From a virus, in IMG/VR virus record IMGVR_UViG_3300025424_000296, positions 49,211 to 113,210 of that record: a stretch of 64,000 nt of DNA; one strand, written 5' to 3'. Below the pieces are notes generated by a model that made no database searches, was not told where the DNA came from, and worked only from the letters and a program-made list of their open reading frames with translations. Each line of letters starts with the position of its first letter. The stretch's first letter is position 1. Positions 1 through 6,878 of the stretch are shown here, piece by piece. The translations under genes were made by a program, and so were the position numbers.

Positions 1-1
1 A

Positions 2-2812
2 CCAAGCAATGTTTTAATTACAACAGGTCGAGAAACATTTATAATTGGTGTAAATGGTAGCTTGACATTGCCAGCAGGTGGTGATATCAAAGACAGCAAT
101 AATAACAGTGTATTATTCAAAGCTAATCAAAGTGTTAACACAAACAGTTCAGTAATATTTTCTAATGTTATAGTATCTAGCAATTTAACAGTTCAAGGAA
201 CAACCACAACTGTTAATCAAAGTGTGTTGAATATTGCGGATAACAAAATAACATTGAATAGTGGACAAACAGGTACTCCCACACAAAATGGTACTTTTGA
301 AGTAGATCGTGGATCTAGCCCAAATACCAGCATACGTTGGAATGAGTCTACTGGAAAGTGGGAACAGACTCGTGACGGTAACACATATGTTGTATTACCT
401 ATTAACACATCAGAACTTGCAGAAGGTACAAACCTATACTTTACCAGTGCAAGAGCAAGAAGTGCGATTAGTGTTACAGGTAGCGGTAGCTACAATAGTT
501 CAACTGGTGTTATTACAATATCTGGAGGAGTTACCAGTGTTAATACACAAACCGGTGCAGTTACACTAACCACAACTAACATAAACGAAGGCACTAATTT
601 ATATTTCAGTAACGCAAGAGTAAGAAGTGCATTGGTAGCAGGCACCGGAATTAATTACAATAGCGGTACTGGCAGTATTAGTGTAATCAACGGTGTTTAT
701 ACAACGGACACAGGCACGGTTACAAATACCATGTTAGCTGGTAATATTGCTGTTTCTAAGATAACTGGACTAGCTGTATCAGCAACAACAGATACTACAA
801 ATGCTAGCAACATTACAAGCGGTACATTACCTAATGCAAGATTAAGTAGTATTCCTAATTCAGCTTTAGCTAACGTTGCAGTAACAATTGGTACAACTTC
901 AGTTAACCTAGGCTCTGCTTCAACAACATTAACTGGTTTAACCACAGTTAACATAGGATCAGCAGTTGCTAACTTGTATAATACTGCACCATTAAATATT
1001 GTAGGTAACAGTGCCGGCAATACCATAATTGGAGTCAATCTTATCAACACTGCGGGCGGTGCTGGTAGTGGTTCTGGTATAGACTTCTACACTTATACTG
1101 GATCCTCGAGTCCTCCAGAAGCAAGAATATTTGCTTACGACAACGGTGACTATTCGGCAAGTATTCAGTTTGCTAACAAGATACCTGGTGCCAATACCAA
1201 TGTTCTACAAACAAATATGACCTTGACTACCAGCGGTAACTTGAACGTTGTTGGTTCTGTTAGTGCTCCAAGTTTTGTAATTAACGGTCAGCCAACAAGT
1301 TTTGGTTTAGTAAACAGTTCTTACTTGTTTGCACAAAATAACGCTGATCAAACAGTAGGGCAAAATGTTGCAGTTAACTTCCAAGTTACAAATGCAAGTA
1401 ACGGCAGTCTTATAAACAAGATAAGCAATACACAAGTAACACTAACAGCAGGTAATACTTATAAACTAGAAGCTGTTGTGAGAAGAATGCAATCAAGTTC
1501 AACTTGGGGTGCATTCAGATGGTATGATGTAACCAATTCTACTTATGTTGGCTTAGAAGGATTTAGTGAAGTAGCAAATTCAAGCGGTGCTATTGGTTCA
1601 ACTGATGTAGCTACATACTATGTAACTCCTAGTGTTAATACCACATATGAACTAAGACAAACCACAGTTAATTCTGTTATTGCAAATGGTAATTATGTTT
1701 CAATGGAAATTACGCAAATCAATCCTGCAATAGCAGTTCAAGCAACTGCTACTGGCACATTGAATGCTAACTATGCCAAATATACAAGAACGACATCACA
1801 AAGTGTATCCGCTAATACGGTAGTTGTTTGTAACGTGGTAGAAAACGTATCAGGCAGCGATATATCAGTTAATACTTCAACTGGACAGGTAACATTAGTT
1901 GCAGGCAAAACTTATAGACTTCGAGGAACAGTAGGAACCATGGCAGGTAGCACAGTATCATCATTGCTGGGTTACTGCTGGTATAATGAAACTACCAGTT
2001 CTTGGATCGGTGAAGGTTCTGGGTGGGTAAGTCCAGGTAGCACCAACTGGAACTCGGCTGCTGGGGGCACTGCTGAAGCAATATTTACTGCTGCATCAAC
2101 CACAGTAGTATCATTTAGAATAATATCTGCAAATAATGTATCTAGTATAGGCGGAACGGCTGCAGACTGGGGATCACCATATGGTTATCCTTGGATTGAC
2201 ATAGAAGAGATTGGAACAGCTTTCAGCCTAAACACAATTAATACATTAACCACTACATCCAGTGTAAGTGTTGGTGGTAATTTATCTGTTGCAGGTAATA
2301 TAACTGGCACATTAAATGTTACTGCTCCAACTTTCCATGGTGTTACACCGTCGTGGTCACTGGGAGATTCAGCTTCAGCTGCTTGGTTCTTGTTAGGAAC
2401 ATGGAATACAACAAATGCTGGTACCTCATTATATATGAGATTGATAGCACACTGCGGGTACAATGCTGTAGCACTTCAAAATCAAGTAACCGAATTGATG
2501 TTTGTTACTAGTAATGCAAGTTCATACATTGCAGGTTCTAGTGGTAACTTCTATGCCAACGGATTAGCTAGTGCAAACAGTCGTTTGGGCACAGGTGGAA
2601 CAAGTCCTAGCTATCAAGCACCAAATTATTTTAGAATTGTTCAAGTATCTCTAACTCAGTATCAAATATATGCTTATTTTGGTTCGGCGTATATGAGAAA
2701 TAGTAACTACAGTATTCAAATCAGCTCAGGTGATACTTGGGTAGATGGCGGCGGCGGTGTAGTATCAGCACCTAGCGGCAACTATATAACTATTACTCCA
2801 ACATCATTCTAA
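2..2812 (+). CDS. Tail-fibre / virion surface protein, 5' end outside the window
   Basis: The reading frame is open from base 2 with no stop before the TTG at 62, so the gene starts upstream of the window and at least 936 codons are visible. The visible protein is rich in Ser, Thr, Asn and Gly and carries fibre modules: a 'TVQGTTTTVNQ' segment, two 'EGTNLYF' repeats (about 420-470 and 590-640) followed by 'ARxRSA', and 'NLNVVGSVSAPSFVINGQ'-type beta-structure linkers. The C-terminal quarter (about 2340-2812) has aromatic-rich beta segments typical of receptor-binding tips. These modules are common in long tail fibres of marine T4-like phages, so a host-recognition role is likely, although no specific receptor can be inferred. 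The gene ends just before a perfect hairpin and a TATAAATA late-promoter octamer. Confidence 0.8.
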   Translation, partial: PSNVLITTGRETFIIGVNGSLTLPAGGDIKDSNNNSVLFKANQSVNTNSSVIFSNVIVSSNLTVQGTTTTVNQSVLNIADNKITLNSGQTGTPTQNGTFEVDRGSSPNTSIRWNESTGKWEQTRDGNTYVVLPINTSELAEGTNLYFTSARARSAISVTGSGSYNSSTGVITISGGVTSVNTQTGAVTLTTTNINEGTNLYFSNARVRSALVAGTGINYNSGTGSISVINGVYTTDTGTVTNTMLAGNIAVSKITGLAVSATTDTTNASNITSGTLPNARLSSIPNSALANVAVTIGTTSVNLGSASTTLTGLTTVNIGSAVANLYNTAPLNIVGNSAGNTIIGVNLINTAGGAGSGSGIDFYTYTGSSSPPEARIFAYDNGDYSASIQFANKIPGANTNVLQTNMTLTTSGNLNVVGSVSAPSFVINGQPTSFGLVNSSYLFAQNNADQTVGQNVAVNFQVTNASNGSLINKISNTQVTLTAGNTYKLEAVVRRMQSSSTWGAFRWYDVTNSTYVGLEGFSEVANSSGAIGSTDVATYYVTPSVNTTYELRQTTVNSVIANGNYVSMEITQINPAIAVQATATGTLNANYAKYTRTTSQSVSANTVVVCNVVENVSGSDISVNTSTGQVTLVAGKTYRLRGTVGTMAGSTVSSLLGYCWYNETTSSWIGEGSGWVSPGSTNWNSAAGGTAEAIFTAASTTVVSFRIISANNVSSIGGTAADWGSPYGYPWIDIEEIGTAFSLNTINTLTTTSSVSVGGNLSVAGNITGTLNVTAPTFHGVTPSWSLGDSASAAWFLLGTWNTTNAGTSLYMRLIAHCGYNAVALQNQVTELMFVTSNASSYIAGSSGNFYANGLASANSRLGTGGTSPSYQAPNYFRIVQVSLTQYQIYAYFGSAYMRNSNYSIQISSGDTWVDGGGGVVSAPSGNYITITPTSF

Positions 2813-2844
2813 TATATTAAATTTTAATATAAGGATTTCAATGA

Positions 2845-2884
2845 TATACAACATTGGTTAGTTAATAATAATCAATGTTGTATA
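2845..2884. other. Perfect 12-bp inverted repeat after the fibre gene
   Basis: Arms are 2845-2856 and 2873-2884 (TATACAACATTG and its exact complement), with a 16-nt loop. No T-tract follows, so it is not a standard intrinsic terminator. The last four bases of the 3' arm are the first four of the TATAAATA at 2881-2888, so the hairpin overlaps a late-promoter element. Confidence 0.75.
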
Positions 2885-2888
2885 AATA
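2881..2888 (+). promoter_or_regulatory. T4-type late promoter octamer TATAAATA
   Basis: Exact match to the T4 late-promoter -10 element. It lies 39 nt before a 24-codon ORF (2928) and a strong terminator at 3012. Confidence 0.5.
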
Positions 2889-2927
2889 TATCGTAAGCCA
2901 TTAATAAATTTAAAAATCAAGTGAACT

Positions 2928-3002
2928 ATGATTAGTGTTCAAAACGTAGCAGTGATCCGGGATCACAGCAGTTTAAACATTAATTTAAGATTCACCGGTT
3001 AA
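2928..3002 (+). CDS. Possible 24-residue micro-protein, or part of a small RNA
   Basis: ATG to TAA ORF encoding a 24-residue peptide beginning MISVQNVAV. It lies between a TATAAATA octamer and an intrinsic terminator, so a transcript of about 150 nt is likely. The Shine-Dalgarno match is weak (AAGTGA). The interior contains the short palindrome GTGATCCGGGATCAC, so the unit could be a non-coding RNA instead. I recognise no family. Confidence 0.25.
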   Translation: MISVQNVAVIRDHSSLNINLRFTG

Positions 3003-3009
3003 AAACCAA

Positions 3010-3046
3010 AGAACTCTAGGGTTACAGAATAGTCCTAGAGTTTTTT
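3010..3046 (+). terminator. Intrinsic terminator
   Basis: Stem AACTCTAGG (3012-3020) pairs with CCTAGAGTT (3034-3042) across a 13-nt loop and runs into TTTTTT. It closes the short transcription unit that starts near 2890. Confidence 0.85.
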
Positions 3047-3061
3047 GTTAGGTAATTGATA

Positions 3062-3184
3062 TTAGGCTGGTTTCTTAAAATAATGAGTATAGCTACAAAC
3101 AGCAACTAGTTCCCAACCCTGTGCACCAAAACTATTAAGTGTATCTAAATCTGGATTGCCACTATAAATCATATATTGCCACAT
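3062..3184 (-). CDS. DUF4177-like small protein (40 aa)
   Basis: Read on the minus strand, an ATG at 3184 follows a strong GGAGGA ribosome-binding site (3191-3196) and opens a 40-residue ORF ending at 3062. The product begins MWQYMIYS and carries 'LNSFGAQGWELVAV', the Leu-Asn-x-x-Gly-x-x-Gly-Trp-Glu-Leu-Val signature of the DUF4177 family of short proteins with no assigned function. It is transcribed away from the promoter at 3266, and three GGTTAA repeats lie between the two. The family match rests on this motif only. Confidence 0.65.
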   Translation of the reverse strand: MWQYMIYSGNPDLDTLNSFGAQGWELVAVCSYTHYFKKPA

Positions 3185-3215
3185 GGTAATTCCTCCATTT
3201 TTGATATTTAGTTTA

Positions 3216-3259
3216 TTTTGGTTAACTTTTTGGTTAAAATACCATATTATTGTGGTTAA
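3216..3259. repeat. Three GGTTAA direct repeats in a divergent control region
   Basis: TTTTGGTTAA occurs at 3216-3225 and again at 3228-3237, exactly 12 nt apart, and GTGGTTAA at 3252-3259. They lie upstream of the -35 at 3266 and of the divergent small gene at 3184, a position suited to regulator binding. No regulator can be named. Confidence 0.4.
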
Positions 3260-3265
3260 TTTTCA

Positions 3266-3294
3266 TTGACATGATTAAATAAACATGATAAACT
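3266..3294 (+). promoter_or_regulatory. Sigma70-type promoter
   Basis: TTGACA (3266-3271), 17-bp spacer, TAAACT (3289-3294). The expected start is near 3301, at the beginning of a run of small hairpins (3301-3400) with no good ORF until 3491. Confidence 0.7.
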
Positions 3295-3300
3295 ATGCAG

Positions 3301-3400
3301 ATAACCACAAGGTTATGTTGAGATAGGGGAGTCTCATCACTCCGAAAAGATTAGTTATGAGTTCCGTGTGAGACACACAAGGCAGTGAATTCTTGTGTAC
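3301..3400 (+). ncRNA. Structured leader or small RNA candidate
   Basis: Directly downstream of the promoter at 3266 the sequence folds into consecutive short hairpins: ATAACC/GGTTAT with loop ACAA (3301-3316), GGAGT/ACTCC with loop CTCATC (about 3328-3343), and ACACAAG/CTTGTGT (about 3375-3398). There is no ORF of note. It could be an independent small RNA or the leader of the gene at 3491. No known RNA family was recognised. Confidence 0.3.
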
Positions 3401-3437
3401 GTGAAAATAACAAGATCTTCTCAGCATTACCATGTGG

Positions 3438-3468
3438 TTGACACTTCTAATAAAGATGCTAATATAAT
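3438..3468 (+). promoter_or_regulatory. Possible sigma70-type promoter
   Basis: TTGACA (3438-3443) and TATAAT (3463-3468) are separated by a long 19-bp spacer, so it is probably weaker than its neighbours. It lies just before the small gene at 3491. Confidence 0.4.
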
Positions 3469-3490
3469 CTATAGCAAAGGAAGTGATGTT

Positions 3491-3619
3491 ATGAATCAAA
3501 ATGAATTAAAATCAGTGCCCACATGGGCAGTTATACTTGTAGCAGTTGGTATGATTGCTGCTAGTGTTGTATATGCTTATACAACTGATCCAACCACAAT
3601 CGCCGATGTAATCAAATAA
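3491..3619 (+). CDS. Small single-span membrane protein (42 aa)
   Basis: The ATG at 3491 is preceded by AAAGGAAG at good spacing; this start is preferred over one at 3395 that would read through the promoter region. The product begins MNQNELKSVPTW and has one hydrophobic helix (about residues 13-29) ending in 'ASVVYAYTT', consistent with a single membrane span or an uncleaved signal anchor. I recognise no family. It sits in a series of tiny phage membrane proteins that runs through the accessory block, so a role in membrane take-over or superinfection immunity is possible but unsupported. Confidence 0.6.
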   Translation: MNQNELKSVPTWAVILVAVGMIAASVVYAYTTDPTTIADVIK

Positions 3620-3623
3620 TGAC

Positions 3624-3695
3624 GGTTGTGTAACTTGGCAGGCGGGATGACGTTCTCATATGTCCTCAAGTCGTAGGTTCCAGTTCTGACACCAA
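3624..3695 (+). tRNA. Degenerate tRNA-Met(CAT)-like sequence, probably a relic
   Basis: The segment resembles an elongator tRNA-Met: GGTTGTGTAACT at the 5' end, an anticodon-arm-like GACGT/ATGTC around TCTCAT, and 'AAGTCGTAGGTTCCAGT' like a variable loop and T-arm, then ACACCA. However, the acceptor arms pair at only about four of seven positions, the anticodon loop is 6 nt by this folding, and the T-stem has a mismatch. It reads as a decaying tRNA gene. A programmed RNA of another kind is possible. Confidence 0.3.
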
Positions 3696-3709
3696 AACTA
3701 TTTTAATAC

Positions 3710-3738
3710 TTGACATAAAAATTACTGTAGAGTAACAT
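3710..3738 (+). promoter_or_regulatory. Sigma70-type promoter directly abutting an ATG
   Basis: TTGACA (3710-3715), 17-bp spacer, TAACAT (3733-3738). The next ATG begins at 3744, about where transcription should start, so the message would be leaderless. Confidence 0.65.
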
Positions 3739-3743
3739 AAAGT

Positions 3744-3935
3744 ATGAGCATACATGAAAAAATAATTATGATACTTGTGATATTGGTTATGCTTGTAATC
3801 AGTATACATTCTGATCAATCACACAATAATAAAGATATCGAAGCTTGTAAACAAGCGGGTAGTGTTGTAGTTATTAAAGATATCACCGGCAAAACTGTTT
3901 GTTTACACCCTGGTGCAGCCATTAACACCAATTAA
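3744..3935 (+). CDS. Small membrane-anchored or exported protein (63 aa)
   Basis: The product begins MSIHEKIIMILVILVMLVIS, a hydrophobic N-terminal segment that acts as a signal or anchor, followed by a short hydrophilic domain with two cysteines (about residues 35 and 53) that could form one disulfide outside the cytoplasm. There is no Shine-Dalgarno sequence. The ATG sits 5 nt after the -10 box of the promoter at 3710, so leaderless initiation is likely. No family is recognised. The next gene follows after 13 nt and is probably co-transcribed. Confidence 0.55.
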   Translation: MSIHEKIIMILVILVMLVISIHSDQSHNNKDIEACKQAGSVVVIKDITGKTVCLHPGAAINTN

Positions 3936-3948
3936 CAGGAGCATGGAC

Positions 3949-4146
3949 ATGTCCAAAGATATTAATTTCAAAGACTATGAACTAACTCAGATGGGAATAG
4001 ATGAAATACTAGATAAGGCTGCTCGTCTACAGGTATTTCTCAGTGAAAATTATAATAACATCACACTTCAAATGTGTATCGATCATGTGATCCGTGCATA
4101 TGCATCATATAATCCAGCCGAAGAAACTGTGGGTAAATACGCCTAA
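3949..4146 (+). CDS. Hypothetical small soluble protein (65 aa)
   Basis: The start at 3949 is chosen because AGGAG (3937-3941) is 7-8 nt upstream; an in-frame ATG at 3943 is too close to it. The product begins MSKDINFKDYELTQM and is mostly charged with helical character, with no membrane segment. I recognise no domain. It is the last gene of the short unit driven from 3710; a structured non-coding stretch follows before glpD. Confidence 0.5.
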   Translation: MSKDINFKDYELTQMGIDEILDKAARLQVFLSENYNNITLQMCIDHVIRAYASYNPAEETVGKYA

Positions 4147-4316
4147 TACAGTCCGGGCTAATCCTCTACTAGGCCAATGCAAATTTGAGCTTAGATATGA
4201 TGTTAAATCTGGGATTTACCAGTGAACTTAGAGGACGCTCTAAGGTACGGATATCCAGGGGTGACAAGCCCCATTAAAATCATTTCTAACTAGGCAATAT
4301 GACTTATAAGTAACAT
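4147..4316 (+). other. 170-nt structured intergenic region before glpD
   Basis: No convincing ORF. Several hairpins are visible: CTTAGAG/CTCTAAG around GACG (about 4229-4246), AAATC/GATTT around TGG, the palindrome GGATATCC, and GGGG/CCCC around TGACAAG (about 4258-4272). CCTCTA near 4163 could instead pair with TAGAGG of the first hairpin, giving two competing folds. This is the layout of a cis-regulatory leader, but I match it to no known riboswitch. A TATAAG sequence (4305-4310) lies 6 nt before the glpD ATG. Confidence 0.35.
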
Positions 4317-5771
4317 ATGATATATGACCTACTAATTGTCGGCGGCGGAATTAACGGCTGTGCTATAGCAAGAGATGCAGCAGGTCGTGGTTTACGAGTT
4401 CTGTTAGTCGAACAAAACGACCTAGCAAGTGCTACTTCTTCAGCATCAACAAAACTAATACACGGCGGCTTACGCTATCTTGAAACATACGATTTCAGAT
4501 TGGTACACGAAGCACTAGCAGAACGTGAAATATTACTGGCTAACGCACCTCACATCATTTGGCCCTTGAACTTTGTACTACCTCATGCAAAAGGACTGCG
4601 TCCAAAATGGATGATCAAACTTGGTCTTTGGTTATATGATCATCTAGCAACACGTAAAACATTACCCAAGTCTAAAATGGTAATGCTCCAGGGTAACTGG
4701 ATGGGCAAACCTCTTAAGAAAGAATACGAAATAGGGTTTACCTACGCAGATTGCTGGGTAGATGATGCTAGACTAGTTGTGCTTAATGCAGTTAATGCTA
4801 GAGAATATGGAGCGGAAATATGTGTAGGTACTCGTCTATTGAATGCTACGTCTCAAAATGGATCGTGGACTGCAACACTTAGTAATAGACGAGAAGTTCA
4901 ATCACGAGTACTGATTAATGCAGCAGGACCGTGGGTGTCTGAAGTACTTGATAATATAGAAATAAAATCTCATAAACATGTGAAATTAGTCAAGGGATCG
5001 CATATTGTAGTACATAGACAGTATCCGGGTAGTCATGCTTATATACTACAGAACAATGACGGACGTATTGCATTTGCTATTCCCTATGAAGGGGCATATA
5101 CATTAATTGGTACAACTGACTTTGTTCATAATGATGCACCCGGACCTGTTGCTATCAGTGATGTTGAAACTGATTATTTGATTGAGTTAGTTAATCACTT
5201 TTGGGACAAACCGATCGCTCACAGTGATATAGTCTGGAGTTATGCAGGATTGAGACCACTATATGATGACGGTTCGGTAAATGCATCAGTTGTAACTAGA
5301 GATTATGCGTTTGACCTTAATACAGATTCTGCACCGGTATTATCTATATTTGGTGGTAAGATTACAACTGCTCGTAGATTGGCAGAACATGCACTGGACG
5401 AGTTAGGCAAGTTTCTACCCAGTTGCGGAAACAAATGGACCAAGTCAGCAGCATTACCTGGCGGCGGTATAGATTTTGATAGATTTGTTAGACAACTACG
5501 TGAAGATAAACCTCTGATAGATTTTCACTTGTTATACAGACTTGCTCGTGCCTATGGTACACGAGCGTATGACCTATTAGGTGATGCTACAACAAATGAG
5601 GATCTTGGACGAGACTTTGGGCATGGATTGACACAAGCCGAAGTTGATTATTTAATTGCAAATGAGTGGGCAAGATCTGCTGACGATATTCTATGGAGAC
5701 GCAGTAAATTAGGATTGCACATGACTCAAGACGAGCAAGCAGTATTACGTGAATTTGTCAACAAAGAATAG
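4317..5771 (+). CDS. glpD: FAD-dependent glycerol-3-phosphate dehydrogenase (GlpD family)
   Basis: The 484-residue product has close to the usual length of aerobic GlpD (about 500). It opens with the FAD-binding Rossmann motif 'VGGGINGCAIARDAAGRG' (residues 8-25) and contains the family segments 'ASATSSASTKLIHGGLRYLE' (about 38-57), 'VDDARLVVLNAVNAREYGA', 'VLINAAGPWV', 'IAFAIPYEGAYTLIGTTD' and 'SIFGGKITTARRLAEHALDE', so it appears intact. The enzyme oxidises sn-glycerol-3-phosphate to dihydroxyacetone phosphate and passes electrons to the quinone pool at the inner membrane. As a phage auxiliary gene it could draw lipid-derived glycerol phosphate into respiration and central carbon. There is no Shine-Dalgarno sequence and a TATAAG box ends 6 nt before the ATG, so initiation may be leaderless. 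A glycerophosphodiesterase-like gene at 31900 could supply substrate, though this link is speculative. Confidence 0.93.
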   Translation: MIYDLLIVGGGINGCAIARDAAGRGLRVLLVEQNDLASATSSASTKLIHGGLRYLETYDFRLVHEALAEREILLANAPHIIWPLNFVLPHAKGLRPKWMIKLGLWLYDHLATRKTLPKSKMVMLQGNWMGKPLKKEYEIGFTYADCWVDDARLVVLNAVNAREYGAEICVGTRLLNATSQNGSWTATLSNRREVQSRVLINAAGPWVSEVLDNIEIKSHKHVKLVKGSHIVVHRQYPGSHAYILQNNDGRIAFAIPYEGAYTLIGTTDFVHNDAPGPVAISDVETDYLIELVNHFWDKPIAHSDIVWSYAGLRPLYDDGSVNASVVTRDYAFDLNTDSAPVLSIFGGKITTARRLAEHALDELGKFLPSCGNKWTKSAALPGGGIDFDRFVRQLREDKPLIDFHLLYRLARAYGTRAYDLLGDATTNEDLGRDFGHGLTQAEVDYLIANEWARSADDILWRRSKLGLHMTQDEQAVLREFVNKE

Positions 5772-5799
5772 TTGACATTAAGTTATAAGGCACTATATT
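5772..5799 (+). promoter_or_regulatory. Sigma70-type promoter
   Basis: TTGACA (5772-5777), 16-bp spacer, TATATT (5794-5799), beginning right after the glpD stop codon. It drives the secreted-protein gene at 5827. Confidence 0.7.
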
Positions 5800-5826
5800 A
5801 AACATATAAAAGAAAGGAAACCGACT

Positions 5827-6015
5827 ATGAATAGATTCTTTATTACAACAACTCTAATGGTCGTACTTGCTACAACTTCGATCCCTAACTATCTAGGATC
5901 TCTGATCGATGGAAATAGTGGTGGCTATCGATACGAAGCCAATGCTTCTACAATTAATAGAAAGCTGTCTTGTTTTACTCGTAGCTGGGATGGACACACT
6001 ACAGACTGTCTCTGA
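5827..6015 (+). CDS. Small exported protein (62 aa)
   Basis: A clear Shine-Dalgarno sequence (AAAGGAAA) precedes the ATG. Residues 1-19 (MNRFFITTTLMVVLATTSI) look like a signal peptide. The mature part has two cysteines near the C-terminus (Cys49 and the Cys before the final Leu), which may form a disulfide in the periplasm. No family is recognised. It has its own sigma70-type promoter, so it is probably expressed early on its own, ahead of the tRNA-Asn gene. Confidence 0.55.
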   Translation: MNRFFITTTLMVVLATTSIPNYLGSLIDGNSGGYRYEANASTINRKLSCFTRSWDGHTTDCL

Positions 6016-6062
6016 GGTTAACAGAGTTTTAAAAGATGCTAGTATATATGAGTAATAAATGT

Positions 6063-6142
6063 TTCCTTGTAGCTCAGTTGGTAAAGTAGTGACTGTTAAT
6101 CACTTAATCACTTAGTCGTTGGTTCGAGTCCAACCGGGGGAG
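6063..6142 (+). tRNA. tRNA-Asn(GTT) with an 8-nt duplication in the variable loop
   Basis: Acceptor TTCCTTG (6063-6069) pairs with CGGGGGA (6135-6141), using G-T wobbles. The anticodon arm is AGTGA-CTGTTAA-TCACT, giving anticodon GTT. The T-arm GTTGG-TTCGAGT-CCAAC is canonical. AATCACTT is tandemly duplicated (6098-6105, 6106-6113), stretching the variable loop from the normal 5 to 13 nt. The D-stem has a mismatch and base 26 seems to be missing. CCA is not encoded. Functionality is uncertain. Confidence 0.65.
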
Positions 6143-6165
6143 ACAAAATTAAATAATTTTGTGAT

Positions 6166-6194
6166 TTGACTCAGTTACGTACATCACTTATAAT
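6166..6194 (+). promoter_or_regulatory. Sigma70-type promoter close to an ATG
   Basis: TTGACT (6166-6171), 17-bp spacer, perfect TATAAT (6189-6194). Transcription should begin near 6201-6203, at the ATG (6203) of the next gene. Confidence 0.75.
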
Positions 6195-6202
6195 CATTGA
6201 TT

Positions 6203-6871
6203 ATGTTAGAACATTTAGAAGATCAAATCAGGAAATTAAAACCTTTCTTTGCCAAAGGTGCTGTTAAAGATATATTTTCCTGGCAAGAATTAGAGTCTTT
6301 AATAAATCTTAAACCTTTATTAAACCACCAGAGATTTCATATAATATCTGGAAAAAGATATGATCCTGGATTTTTTGCATGGACAACTGATCGTGAATTA
6401 TATAGTATAGAATCATTAGAAAATGATGTACCCAAATATCTATGCTTTTTACAGGATGCGTCGCGTGTAAATTCACAAGTTAACACAGTGTGTTCAGAAT
6501 TAGAGGAATTAACCAAATGTCCAACAGATGCGCATATATATTTTGATTTAAATCCGGTCGCTAAAAATGGGTTTGGAATACATTATGATATGTCACATAA
6601 TTTAATTGTGCAAATTGAAGGAAAAACTCAGTTTGAATGCTGGGACATCAAAGGCGGACCAGAGCCAATGGGTCCTAAACCAGAGTCTTTACCAGAAGAT
6701 CCTATTTTAGATGTAACAATGGAACCAGGTGATGCGATTTTTGTTCCTGTTTATCATTATCACAGAGCAAGATCGATAACTAAAAGACTATCTATTAGTC
6801 TCCCTAGCTGTGCCACTTCTCCATTCACTCCGTGTCAGGAAAGACAATGGATTAAATTAAATATAGATTAG
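6203..6871 (+). CDS. JmjC/cupin-type Fe(II) 2-oxoglutarate oxygenase-like protein
   Basis: The 222-residue product has a C-terminal double-stranded beta-helix signature: 'GIHYDMSHNLIVQIEGKTQF' supplies a His-x-Asp pair, and 'EPGDAIFVPVYHYHRA' supplies the distal His after the typical 'PGD-x-x-x-VP' turn. These are the three iron ligands of the JmjC/cupin-8 hydroxylases, which hydroxylate protein or small-molecule substrates using O2 and 2-oxoglutarate. The substrate is unknown. The start at ATG 6203 is preferred over an upstream in-frame TTG because it coincides with the predicted transcription start. It is followed after 7 nt by the first of two paralogues (6879, 10201) that accompany the halogenase, so these may form one modification pathway. 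Peptide or fibre modification is one option. Confidence 0.7.
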   Translation: MLEHLEDQIRKLKPFFAKGAVKDIFSWQELESLINLKPLLNHQRFHIISGKRYDPGFFAWTTDRELYSIESLENDVPKYLCFLQDASRVNSQVNTVCSELEELTKCPTDAHIYFDLNPVAKNGFGIHYDMSHNLIVQIEGKTQFECWDIKGGPEPMGPKPESLPEDPILDVTMEPGDAIFVPVYHYHRARSITKRLSISLPSCATSPFTPCQERQWIKLNID

Positions 6872-6878
6872 GAAATTA

